Shown one piece after another: positions 1 to 6,285 of a stretch of DNA of 30,868 bases (the stretch's first letter is position 1; every line of letters begins with the position of its first letter). Under the pieces are notes generated by a model that ran no database searches, was not told where the DNA came from, and was given only the letters and a program-made list of their open reading frames with translations. The stretch covers positions 1-30,868 of the IMG/VR virus record IMGVR_UViG_3300037247_001856, one strand, 5' to 3'. This DNA is from a virus. A program made the translations under genes and the position numbers.

Positions 1-1269
1 CCACGAGTCACCGCGGCCGTCAAAGAGCAATTCGACCGGGATCATGCCGCCGACATCCTCGTCCTTTCCCGCGAGGCCGAAAAAGAACCAGTCGTCCGAC
101 GCGTCCCGCAATCTCTCATCATCAACGTCATCGGGGCCCTAGAAGGGCTGACGATCATCCCGTCGGCCACGCCCCAGCCATCTTGGTTGACTTCCGGCCA
201 GCCCATTGAAATGCCTGTGGTTGCCCTCCAAAACGGCCTGCTGCATATTGATCAGCTCCTGGCCGGCAAAGATGACTTCCTTCGCCCGCATTCCCCGCGA
301 TGGTTCTCCACGGTCTGCTTACCCTTTGAATTCAACCCAGAGGCCACGGCTCCCAAGTGGAACGCCTTTCTGGAACACAACCTTGAAATGGACCCTGAGC
401 GGATTAAGCTCCTCCAGGAGTGGGCCGGCTATCTCTTGACCCCAAGCACCGATCATCAAGCTTTTCTCATCTTGGAAGGCGAGGGCGCTAACGGCAAATC
501 GGTCTACTGCGCGGCTATTGAGGCCATGCTCGGCCCTGAAAACGTTTCCCACGTCTTCCTGGAGATGTTTGGCGTTCAGTACGCCCTGACTGACACGCTC
601 GGAAAACTGGCAAACATCGTGGCCGACTGCGGGGAAATCGACAAGATTTCCGAGGGATTTCTGAAAGCGTTTACCTCTGGCGATGCCATGCAGTTCCTCC
701 GGAAATACCTTGATGGTGTGAATGTCGTTCCGTCAGCTCGGCTCATGCTTGCGACCAATAATCTCCCTCGCTTTGCCGATCGATCATCCGCAATTTGGCG
801 ACGGATGATCCTGGTCCCATGGCGAGTAGAAATACCAAAAAACAAGCGAATTCTCGGCATGGATTCGATCCAATGGTGGCAAGATTCCGGCGAACTGCCG
901 GGCATTTTCAACTGGGCCCTCGTCGGCTTGCACCGGCTTCGAAAGCAGAAACAATTCACTGTATCCGAACTGTGCGAAGATGCCCTGAAAACCTACAACG
1001 CAGAATCTAACCCCGCTGGCCTGTTTCTCGCCGAAGCCTGCCGAGCCGACGAAGCCGGCCGGGTCGAGTGCCGCGAACTGTACAATTCCTACAAGAAATG
1101 GGCCAAAGATAGTGGATACAAACCCCTCGGAGAAAGGATGTTTGGCAAAGAAGTCAGGCGAAAATTCCCACTGGTCGAACGCCGGCGGATCGGATCAGTG
1201 GTTACGCGGTCATGGACTTACTGCGGTGTGCATTTTCTTGGATTACCAGAAGATTCACTTACTCCATAG
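1..1269 (+). CDS. Phage/plasmid primase-helicase (D5/P4 family), 3' part
   Basis: The frame is open from the first base of the window, so the gene starts upstream; the TTG at 187 is internal. It would unwind DNA, and possibly prime it, during phage replication. The ATPase core is visible: Walker A GEGANGKS (bases 478-501), an acidic Walker B-like stretch IVADCGEID (around 616-642), and a sensor-like LATNNLPRF (around 748-774). These match superfamily 3 helicases of the D5_N/P4 C-terminal group. The last 90 or so residues, rich in Lys and Arg with KKWAKDSGY, resemble the small winged-helix end of such proteins. The primase catalytic part, if present, lies outside the window. The gene ends just before a repeat-rich region. 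Family assignment is confident; the full domain layout is not visible. Confidence 0.88.
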   Translation, partial: PRVTAAVKEQFDRDHAADILVLSREAEKEPVVRRVPQSLIINVIGALEGLTIIPSATPQPSWLTSGQPIEMPVVALQNGLLHIDQLLAGKDDFLRPHSPRWFSTVCLPFEFNPEATAPKWNAFLEHNLEMDPERIKLLQEWAGYLLTPSTDHQAFLILEGEGANGKSVYCAAIEAMLGPENVSHVFLEMFGVQYALTDTLGKLANIVADCGEIDKISEGFLKAFTSGDAMQFLRKYLDGVNVVPSARLMLATNNLPRFADRSSAIWRRMILVPWRVEIPKNKRILGMDSIQWWQDSGELPGIFNWALVGLHRLRKQKQFTVSELCEDALKTYNAESNPAGLFLAEACRADEAGRVECRELYNSYKKWAKDSGYKPLGERMFGKEVRRKFPLVERRRIGSVVTRSWTYCGVHFLGLPEDSLTP

Positions 1270-1317
1270 GCCACACAGGACATTAGCAACCCACTTTACT
1301 TAATTTACGCAGAGTGT

Positions 1318-1455
1318 GTCCTATATGTCCTATTGTCCTATGTTTCTAAACTGTGCTCAGTTTGAGAATACTAATCTACGGTAGATTGCAATGTATGACA
1401 AGCGCATATAGTAAACAGTAGGAAAGCATGGTCCAATAGGCCAATAGGACATATA
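1318..1455. repeat. Inverted repeat with GTCCTAT copies (possible origin or operator)
   Basis: Bases 1322-1341 and 1436-1455 are inverted copies matching at 19 of 20 positions, including a perfect 14-base arm (1322-1335 against 1442-1455). GTCCTAT occurs three times in direct order on the left (1318, 1327, 1335). ATAGGCC (1436) and ATAGGAC (1444) form the right side. The 94 bases between the arms are A+T-rich and contain two smaller palindromes. There is no gene between 1270 and 1480. Repeats beside a primase-helicase gene are typical of replication origins or of operators for replication genes; which applies here is inference. Confidence 0.6.
1348..1387. promoter_or_regulatory. Two small palindromes inside the repeat region
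   Basis: AAACTG-TGCT-CAGTTT (1348-1363) is a perfect 6-base stem with a 4-base loop. AATCTAC-G-GTAGATT (1373-1387) is a perfect 15-base dyad of the kind bound by dimeric repressors. Both lie between the arms of the larger inverted repeat, upstream of the zinc-ribbon gene at 1481. No clear -35/-10 pair is seen. Operator function is inferred. Confidence 0.4.
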
Positions 1456-1480
1456 CCCCAGTTTAATAGGGCTACCTAAA

Positions 1481-1840
1481 ATGACAACACTCAAATCTAT
1501 GATTGCGGCCAATACTCCAACTCAAAAAACACCACTGGTAACGCCTTGCCCGATCTGCGGGTCGGCCGTTCTTTGGATCGACCCCTACGGCAATGCTCAT
1601 TGCCCTGGTTGCGATCCACCGGCGGCCGTGGCGATGATCCGCCGGAAGGTAGTAGTCCAGCACGGAACCGGGCCCGGCGGGACTGATCGGCTGGTTGACC
1701 TGGAAGAGGTGAGGCGGGGGCAGGGTAACGGACAGGGTAACGGGGCGGCTGAAACCCGGCCGGAGGCTCATGCCGTGGGCCCGCCGCCGGGCGTTGGTTA
1801 TGACGAGTGGTTCGACAGCAGGGCGAGCGGTTCGCCTTGA
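1481..1840 (+). CDS. Small zinc-ribbon protein
   Basis: This 119-residue protein has one likely zinc site, CPICGS (residues 23-28) and HCPGC (about 41-45), separated by a hydrophobic strand containing WIDPYGNA. The second half is Gly, Arg and Pro rich and probably disordered. Such short zinc ribbons often bind nucleic acid or act as adaptors in phage early regions, but no family-specific function can be read. The ATG follows the repeat region directly and has only a weak Shine-Dalgarno (AGGG about 10 bases upstream). It may be the first gene of a transcript starting in the repeat region. Confidence 0.7.
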   Translation: MTTLKSMIAANTPTQKTPLVTPCPICGSAVLWIDPYGNAHCPGCDPPAAVAMIRRKVVVQHGTGPGGTDRLVDLEEVRRGQGNGQGNGAAETRPEAHAVGPPPGVGYDEWFDSRASGSP

Positions 1841-1886
1841 CAAATGAGGTGAAAGGGACTAAGAATTCCAGAAAGCGGAGGTCACA

Positions 1887-2366
1887 ATGAGCGGGAAAGA
1901 ATTTCAGGCGGGTGAAGAGGTGTACGTGCGGGCGAGGGTTCGAGATAAACTTGAGCCGATTGATTCAGACGGCGATTTGGAATTGGAGACTTCGGTTTCA
2001 GGGGATTGTCAGAAAACTTGGGCCGATCCTTCTACCGTCATCTCCGCCGCTGATGTCGAAGCCGCCCTTCAGGCCAAGGCCACTCTCGACACGTTGCATT
2101 CGGACATTGGCGACCGGGAGGTAATGGCCGGCAGGCTTGCGATCGAAGGGCTCGCTGATCTTGGTGTTGAGCACGCCATGGCCGCCATCTATCGCCCGGA
2201 GCCGGCGAAGCCAGAACCAAACAGACTTACGGTGACGTTCAAAAACTTTGTCACCGAAGAGTTGGAAAAGGCTTTCGGGGCGGGGTTTAGCACTCTGGGC
2301 GATGTTGTCGCACGGGCTCTTGAAAAGGCGGCCAGCCGCGTCGACGAACTGAAGGCGGTCGAATAA
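1887..2366 (+). CDS. Hypothetical protein, 159 residues
   Basis: I do not recognise this protein. The start is supported by GGAGGT five bases upstream of the ATG. The first 50 residues (GEEVYVRARV, then an acidic stretch and WADPSTVISA) read as a small beta-rich domain. Residues 54-95 contain an Ala-rich helix, and the C-terminal third (FKNFVTEELEKAFG to the end) is amphipathic helix. It has no cysteine pairs or membrane segment. The frame, start and length look like a genuine gene; its position suggests an early or accessory phage role. Confidence 0.65.
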   Translation: MSGKEFQAGEEVYVRARVRDKLEPIDSDGDLELETSVSGDCQKTWADPSTVISAADVEAALQAKATLDTLHSDIGDREVMAGRLAIEGLADLGVEHAMAAIYRPEPAKPEPNRLTVTFKNFVTEELEKAFGAGFSTLGDVVARALEKAASRVDELKAVE

Positions 2367-2405
2367 CAACCAACTCACAACTCATTCTTTAGGAGTTATT
2401 CCAAA

Positions 2406-2654
2406 ATGAAAACACGCCAGCAAATTCGAGCCGCGTTCCTTGTCGTGGTGATGATGGTTCTCGGAGCCATCTTCGCTACACTGGCCGACGCCCAGTGCAT
2501 GAGCGGAGTGTGTCCGATACAACGGTCGGTGCGTCGGCATGTTCAGCGGGCACACATGCACGACCACGTGCAGAACGTAACGCGGTATCGTGGCGGCAAG
2601 GTCAAAGTCTGGCGGGTGTGGGGCGTTCGGCGGCGGGTGCTGCTGGCGGAGTGA
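2406..2654 (+). CDS. Small secreted basic protein with signal peptide
   Basis: The 82-residue product starts with a typical signal peptide: charged MKTRQQIR, a hydrophobic core FLVVVMMVLGAIFATL, and a cleavage site after ADA. The mature part starts QCMSGVCPIQRS, with two cysteines four apart that could form a disulphide, and continues very rich in Arg and His. A Shine-Dalgarno AGGAG lies about ten bases upstream of the ATG. It would act outside the cytoplasm. Function is unknown; a role in host-envelope change or lysis is possible but unsupported. Confidence 0.6.
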   Translation: MKTRQQIRAAFLVVVMMVLGAIFATLADAQCMSGVCPIQRSVRRHVQRAHMHDHVQNVTRYRGGKVKVWRVWGVRRRVLLAE

Positions 2655-2698
2655 TCGTGTACTGACCAAGTTACCCACTTTAACAGGAGACACGAACG

Positions 2699-2953
2699 AT
2701 GGAATGGATCTTGCTGATCGAGAAGATTATCGAGCTGATCCAAAAGTGCCGCGAGAACCGCTCCCGGTCTGAGATCGAAGGCGGGCTCAAGCGGCCCGGT
2801 CGCCTTGAGCGATGGGCTTTGCGACGGGTCCTCAAGCAAGAGACAAACTTGCGGGGCAGGGTTTTACGCGACAAGGTGGACGAAGGTATCGACGAGCTAC
2901 GGTCGCTTGATGCCGATGACATCGAGTTCCTAATGGACGAGGCAGAGAAGTAG
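2699..2953 (+). CDS. Hypothetical helical protein, 84 residues
   Basis: The ATG is preceded by AGGAGA at about eight bases. The product is almost wholly charged amphipathic helix: MEWILLIEKIIELIQKC, a basic middle (RPGRLERWALRRVLKQ) and an acidic end (DADDIEFLMDEAEK). The first 16 residues are hydrophobic enough to lie on a membrane but are too acidic for a clear transmembrane helix. No family is recognised. It sits in a run of small genes between the zinc-ribbon gene and the lysis-like region. Confidence 0.55.
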   Translation: MEWILLIEKIIELIQKCRENRSRSEIEGGLKRPGRLERWALRRVLKQETNLRGRVLRDKVDEGIDELRSLDADDIEFLMDEAEK

Positions 2954-2962
2954 AACGGGCTG

Positions 2963-3042
2963 AAGCGGCGGCGGCGCGTTCACTCATGCCGGCGACGAAA
3001 AGTGCCGATCGCGGGATTAGATACCCTGCCGGCCCGCCGCTT
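2963..3042 (+). other. Hairpin-bounded intergenic element with a 16S rRNA-like 15-mer
   Basis: The gap between genes (2954-3091) holds complementary arms AAGCGGCGG (2963-2971) and CCGCCGCTT (3034-3042), followed by TGTTTT. The 62-base loop contains inner GCCGGC copies and GGATTAGATACCCTG at 3014-3028. That 15-mer is identical to the universally conserved 16S rRNA segment around E. coli position 790. The arms plus T-run could be a weak terminator or a structured leader for the gene at 3092. The rRNA match may be chance; no other rRNA sequence flanks it. Confidence 0.35.
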
Positions 3043-3091
3043 TGTTTTGAAAGAAAATCTAAGCCAACGAACACAGGCAAGGAAAACAATT

Positions 3092-3364
3092 ATGTCAGTA
3101 TCAGATTGCTTGGCAGCCAAGCAGACTCCATTGGAGGCGGTGACCAGCAAACTCAGCGACTCCGTGGACCAACTAGAGTCGGCATACAATTCGATAGCGA
3201 TGAAGCTCACACCTTTATTGCAACCCGAACCGCCCGGCGAAGACGATTGCGGACAAGATTGTCCGTCTTGTGGCCCCCATGTGGGCAACCTGCTTAACCT
3301 GAAAAATAAGATATTGGCCGTCGCCAACCAAATGGGCGGATTGAGTGATCGACTGGACTGCTGA
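3092..3364 (+). CDS. Hypothetical coiled-coil protein with CxxC, 90 residues
   Basis: I place the start at the ATG at 3092, which has AAGGAA about nine bases upstream. The longer in-frame start at 3002 would lie inside the hairpin element. The product has an N-terminal helix (LEAVTSKLSDSVDQLESAYNS), a Pro- and Asp-rich turn with CGQDCPSCG (possible metal or disulphide site), and a second helix (LLNLKNKILAVANQMGGLSDRL). Helix-turn-helix hairpins of this size are common in small phage proteins. No specific family is recognised. Confidence 0.55.
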   Translation: MSVSDCLAAKQTPLEAVTSKLSDSVDQLESAYNSIAMKLTPLLQPEPPGEDDCGQDCPSCGPHVGNLLNLKNKILAVANQMGGLSDRLDC

Positions 3365-3385
3365 TACCAAAATGGAGCCAGCAAA

Positions 3386-3454
3386 ATGATCACCGGTCTG
3401 ATTATCGTGCTTGTGCTGCTTGCCGTTGTAAGGCGACTCGATACGGAGTGGTGA
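3386..3454 (+). CDS. 22-residue membrane microprotein
   Basis: A GGAG motif (3374-3377) stands eight bases before this ATG. The peptide is essentially one transmembrane helix (MITGLIIVLVLLAVV) followed by RRLDTEW, which predicts the C-terminus in the cytoplasm. It is the first of several tiny membrane ORFs before 3800. Single-helix microproteins near a lysis region can be holins, antiholins or regulators. With no homology visible, the call rests on the start site and hydrophobicity only. Confidence 0.4.
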   Translation: MITGLIIVLVLLAVVRRLDTEW

Positions 3455-3546
3455 ACATGGACCCACGATCGTCAAGGCCCTGATCGTCGCCGCGTCGCCG
3501 CGTTGGCAATCGGGGTTTTCGCGTGGCTGATGTGGAGGGCGGGATA

Positions 3547-3654
3547 ATGGCAGACGATTGGCGGCTGACTGTAGCGTTTGTATGTTTTGCGGCGGTCCCC
3601 ATCCTGTTCGCGATTGCTTTCGTTATCGATTTATTGAGGATACCACGAAGGTGA
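3547..3654 (+). CDS. 35-residue membrane microprotein
   Basis: The ATG overlaps an upstream TAA as TAATG. The peptide, MADDWRLTVAF then a hydrophobic run to VIDLLRIPRR, has one strong transmembrane helix (about residues 8-28), an acidic N-terminus and a basic C-terminus, so the C-terminus should be cytoplasmic. The 92 bases before it (3455-3546) contain hydrophobic reading frames without a good start, which may be a decayed or misread neighbour. A membrane role is clear if the peptide is expressed; function is unknown. Confidence 0.4.
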   Translation: MADDWRLTVAFVCFAAVPILFAIAFVIDLLRIPRR

Positions 3655-3658
3655 CGAT

Positions 3659-3796
3659 GTGACTTGGGAATTCTGGTTGATAGTCGGCGGCATTCTGTTT
3701 GCGATATTCGCCGTGGGCCATCTCGTGGCAGACCTCAAAGATTGGGAAACGAAGATGATGGGAGGGCACCGATACAATGACAAAAATGAATCGTAA
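3659..3796 (+). CDS. 45-residue membrane microprotein
   Basis: Translation from a GTG with GAAGGTGA just upstream gives MTWEFWLIVGGILFAIFAVGHL, one transmembrane helix, then a charged tail (ADLKDWETKMMGGHRYNDKNES). The gene follows the 35-residue ORF by four bases and overlaps the start of the next gene (3777) by 20 bases, which suggests translational coupling. It is a candidate small holin or membrane regulator by context alone. Confidence 0.45.
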   Translation: MTWEFWLIVGGILFAIFAVGHLVADLKDWETKMMGGHRYNDKNES

Positions 3797-4154
3797 CCCA
3801 ACCCCACCCAGCCGGGACCGAGCCCGCCAGCAGCGAGTCAGGCGGGAAATCAAGCGAGGGGCTGAGTTTCGAGGCCATAAAATATATGAGCGTGATGGGC
3901 ATTGGTATTTTCTTGATACCAATGAAGCCGTAGCCACCACCTGGAGGACTCGTGCCTGTGGCCATTGTAATATGGAGAACACGCCAGAGGGACACGATGG
4001 GTGTATTGGCTACCTGTCCGCCGTGATGAACGCCTGTTGTGGACACGGCGAGTCGGCAGCAGCATACATACAATTTATTGACGGATCGATTATTCAAGGG
4101 CTTCAAGCTATCGAAAGGATGAACGATGTCGAACGAAAGTTGTGCCATGCGTAG
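3777..4154 (+). CDS. Conserved phage protein with ACGHCN/CCGHG motifs
   Basis: This 125-residue protein has a basic N-terminus (RDRARQQRVRREIKR), a small beta segment (KIYERDGHWYFLD), and a conserved-looking core. The core is CGHCNMENTPEGHDGCIG, then VMNACCGHG, then AYIQFIDGS. From memory, this Cys/His pattern recurs in hypothetical proteins of many tailed phages, where the function is unknown. The spaced Cys and His residues suggest a metal site. The start lies inside the preceding microprotein gene, and its last 29 bases overlap the next gene, so the cluster reads as one operon. Confidence 0.65.
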   Translation: MTKMNRNPTPPSRDRARQQRVRREIKRGAEFRGHKIYERDGHWYFLDTNEAVATTWRTRACGHCNMENTPEGHDGCIGYLSAVMNACCGHGESAAAYIQFIDGSIIQGLQAIERMNDVERKLCHA

Positions 4155-4686
4155 CCTAATCCTACTTGCCGCGTTGATCCTAACGACGCCCGCACTCGCT
4201 GAAGAGCCGCTCGCGTACTCGGCAACTCCCGTCACCGGCGTCGTGATCGATGTCGATGGGAACGTGGTCTTGTGGCTCCGCTACAAGGGCGTAGTGGGCG
4301 AGTACAAGTTCGAGCTACGCGACACGCCACCGAGGGCACCTGATCCGCCTGATGACCCTGCCCCGCCCGAGACCGACCTTACCGCGTTTGTCGCGCGACT
4401 GACGGCCGACGTGGAGGCGTCCGACCACGAAAGCGTCGCCGATATCTTTCGAGCCATTGCCGACAGAATCGCCAGCGGAGACCTACGAGGAAGTACAGCC
4501 ATCGGGGCCGCAACTGCCGACTCGCTCCTCGGAGCGAAGGATAAGAAGGGCAACAGGCCGAACCGGGCTGCTTGGGCGCCGTGGTTCTCGGCGTTGATGA
4601 CGCACCTGTTCGTTGACGTCCAACTCGTGACGCAGACCCAGTGGGAGAAAGCATACCGCGAGATTGCGAAGGTGGTGAAGCCATGA
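4126..4686 (+). CDS. Secreted protein of unknown function upstream of the metalloprotease
   Basis: A signal peptide is evident: MRSLILLAALILTTPALA, preceded by seven residues if the ATG at 4126 is used. That start has AAAGGA at a good distance; the ATG at 4147 has none, so 4126 is preferred. The mature part has a short beta domain (VTGVVIDVDGNVVLWLRYKG), a Pro/Asp-rich linker (residues 69-84), and an Ala-rich helical domain with several Trp residues (AAWAPWFSAL, TQWEKAYREIAK). The stop overlaps the protease start as ATGA, so the two proteins are probably made together. A partner or periplasmic cofactor role for the protease is possible. Confidence 0.6.
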   Translation: MSNESCAMRSLILLAALILTTPALAEEPLAYSATPVTGVVIDVDGNVVLWLRYKGVVGEYKFELRDTPPRAPDPPDDPAPPETDLTAFVARLTADVEASDHESVADIFRAIADRIASGDLRGSTAIGAATADSLLGAKDKKGNRPNRAAWAPWFSALMTHLFVDVQLVTQTQWEKAYREIAKVVKP

Positions 4687-5588
4687 GTATGAACGCGAGC
4701 CAGATTATCGAGTTGCTCGACTCGACGGGCCACCTCGATTACCCGTACGGGAAATGGCAAGAGCGTCCCCCGGCGTCCACGGGCTTGGATGTTTCGGGGG
4801 TTCAGCGAGCCATCGCCAGCTACCAAGACTTCAACATGGCGGCGCTCGAGCCGCTTTGCCAGTGCCACCACTCCCGGCCACCACAAGCGAACGGCGAGAT
4901 TGGCCCCGCAACCCGCGAACTCTTCAAAAGCCGTATTTGCGGCTGCCCGGATTACGGCGAGAAGGTGTTGCCAGTCGTGGGCAAGGGTAGCTGGAAAGAG
5001 TGCCACGGAATTGGCAAATACCACGCGGCCACGGTGTACATCGACGAAAGCGGGATGCCGGGTTTTCTCAAGCCACTGTTTGATGAAATTTGGGGCCGAG
5101 TGGTCCGCTCATACGAGGACATCGGGCTTCGGTGGATTCGCACGACCAAACGGGACGCGAATATCGATTTCCGGTTCGTCAACCGCGGTGCGGGCTGGAT
5201 TGGGCTGGCCATCGTCGGGCAAGGTCAATCATGCGGTAGCCAGATTTGGTGCAAGTACGTTTCCGGATGGCACCCAAGCAACGTAGTACCCGCGTGGACC
5301 GAGTTGATTCAACATGAACTGGGACACAACTGCGGTTTGCAGCACAGCCGCGGCGGCAAGATGAACGCCAGCCTGATCATTGGCGGCGACCCCACGTGGC
5401 GAGGCGACCCGTCAGAATCGATCCTGAAGCGGCTATACGGAGGCGTGCCGATACCTGCACCTGAACCGCCCGTGCCGCCAGGACCGCCGCCGGGCGAGGA
5501 AGATCCGCGCACGTTCTCGGGCATCCTGACAAACAAACTGAAGGAGCAAGTCGACGTTATCATCCGCCCGCGGGAGACCCCCGACTAG
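4683..5588 (+). CDS. Matrixin-like zinc metalloprotease with peptidoglycan-binding-like prodomain
   Basis: The ATG at 4683 overlaps the previous stop (ATGA) and has GAAGGTGG upstream, so it is preferred over the longer frame from 4641. The zinc site HELGHNCGLQH (residues 211-221) and a following Met (M227) give the metzincin signature HExxHxxGxxH plus Met-turn. Residues 35-80 resemble a peptidoglycan-binding-like fold (VQRAIASYQ, GEIGPATRELF). It is followed at once by RICGCPD (84-90), close to the cysteine switch (PRCGVPD) that keeps matrix metalloproteases inactive. Residues 255-280 are Pro-rich. No signal peptide is seen. It might act on host envelope protein at lysis, or on virion proteins; the substrate is unknown. 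Confidence 0.82.
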   Translation: MSMNASQIIELLDSTGHLDYPYGKWQERPPASTGLDVSGVQRAIASYQDFNMAALEPLCQCHHSRPPQANGEIGPATRELFKSRICGCPDYGEKVLPVVGKGSWKECHGIGKYHAATVYIDESGMPGFLKPLFDEIWGRVVRSYEDIGLRWIRTTKRDANIDFRFVNRGAGWIGLAIVGQGQSCGSQIWCKYVSGWHPSNVVPAWTELIQHELGHNCGLQHSRGGKMNASLIIGGDPTWRGDPSESILKRLYGGVPIPAPEPPVPPGPPPGEEDPRTFSGILTNKLKEQVDVIIRPRETPD

Positions 5589-5597
5589 GAGACCGTC

Positions 5598-5801
5598 ATG
5601 TCCGGCAAGATCGTCCTATGCCTGGAAGCACACGACACGGGGACGGGTGAAGCGATCGAGGATGTGTTGACGCTAGATAGGGACAAGCTGCTTGCACACG
5701 ACCGAGACGAATGGGCGGAGTTTTATCGGTGGAATTCGACCGTGCCTGATGCGCTGATGAGGCAGATACTTGCGGGCAACGGTGGGGAAACGACGGAGTA
5801 G
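5598..5801 (+). CDS. Hypothetical protein, 67 residues
   Basis: The short acidic protein starts ten bases after the protease stop with AGGAG upstream. It opens with a beta-strand-like stretch (KIVLCLEAHD) and contains EDVLTLDRDKLLAHDRDEWAEFYRW, then a helical end. No family is recognised. Its place between the protease and two membrane proteins suggests an accessory role in the same operon. Confidence 0.5.
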   Translation: MSGKIVLCLEAHDTGTGEAIEDVLTLDRDKLLAHDRDEWAEFYRWNSTVPDALMRQILAGNGGETTE

Positions 5802-5806
5802 AAACG

Positions 5807-6061
5807 ATGGATACTATCCAGATAATTGTCGTTGTGGCCCTTGGTTTTTACGCTGGTGGGTTCATCGCTACTTTTCCGCACATTGCATTCATGCTTGTTC
5901 AGCTAACAAAAGAAGACTGGCCAGTCTGGAGGTGTATTTGGCAGGCGTTTTGCGTTTCATCTTTCTGGCCGGGAGCAGTGGGACTACTGGCTTTTTATTT
6001 TGTTCTAACACTGAGGGACAGAAAACTATGTCGCTCGGTGTGGATACGATTACGTGATTAG
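5807..6061 (+). CDS. Two-helix membrane protein, possible holin
   Basis: This 84-residue protein has two hydrophobic segments, roughly residues 5-32 (IIVVVALGFYAGGFIATFPHIAFML) and 50-68 (WPGAVGLLAFYFVLTL), and ends with a basic tail (RDRKLCRSVWIRLRD). The short, positively charged C-terminus is typical of class II-like holins, which open the membrane at the end of infection. A shifted ORF overlaps it (5770-6057), but this frame has the clean membrane topology. Position next to another holin-like gene supports a lysis role; sequence alone does not prove it. Confidence 0.5.
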   Translation: MDTIQIIVVVALGFYAGGFIATFPHIAFMLVQLTKEDWPVWRCIWQAFCVSSFWPGAVGLLAFYFVLTLRDRKLCRSVWIRLRD

Positions 6062-6075
6062 CAGGGAGGCCGATC

Positions 6076-6285
6076 ATGGGGTACGAATGGATAGCTGGGG
6101 TTATTATTGCCGGCATGGTCTCGGCCAGTCCGATCGTCACGGCGGCCATCGTGAAGATGATTCCGCGAAACACGAATGGACTTAGCAAGCGTGTCGGCAA
6201 GGTGGAGCAAGAGCAGGCTGCAAACACTGTACGGTTTCAAGAGATTCTTCGTCGCCTGAAAAGTATCGAGGACAAGATGGAATGA
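6076..6285 (+). CDS. Membrane-anchored coiled-coil protein, holin-like
   Basis: The start has GGGAGG upstream. The 69 residues comprise an N-terminal transmembrane helix (WIAGVIIAGMVSASPIVTAAIVKMI) and a charged amphipathic helix (GLSKRVGKVEQEQAANTVRFQEILRRLKSIEDKME). One membrane helix followed by a coiled coil is seen in several small phage holin or BhlA-like families. The stop overlaps the next ATG (ATGA). Lysis is the best guess because of the neighbour at 5807. Confidence 0.5.
   Translation: MGYEWIAGVIIAGMVSASPIVTAAIVKMIPRNTNGLSKRVGKVEQEQAANTVRFQEILRRLKSIEDKME

Noticed and set aside
4281-5024. Reverse-strand ORF of 247 codons
   Set aside because: Lies opposite two well-supported forward genes with a signal peptide and a zinc protease; composition is a shadow of them.
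5770-6057. Shifted ORF overlapping the two-helix membrane protein
   Set aside because: The other frame has clean membrane helices and a basic tail; this one is irregular.
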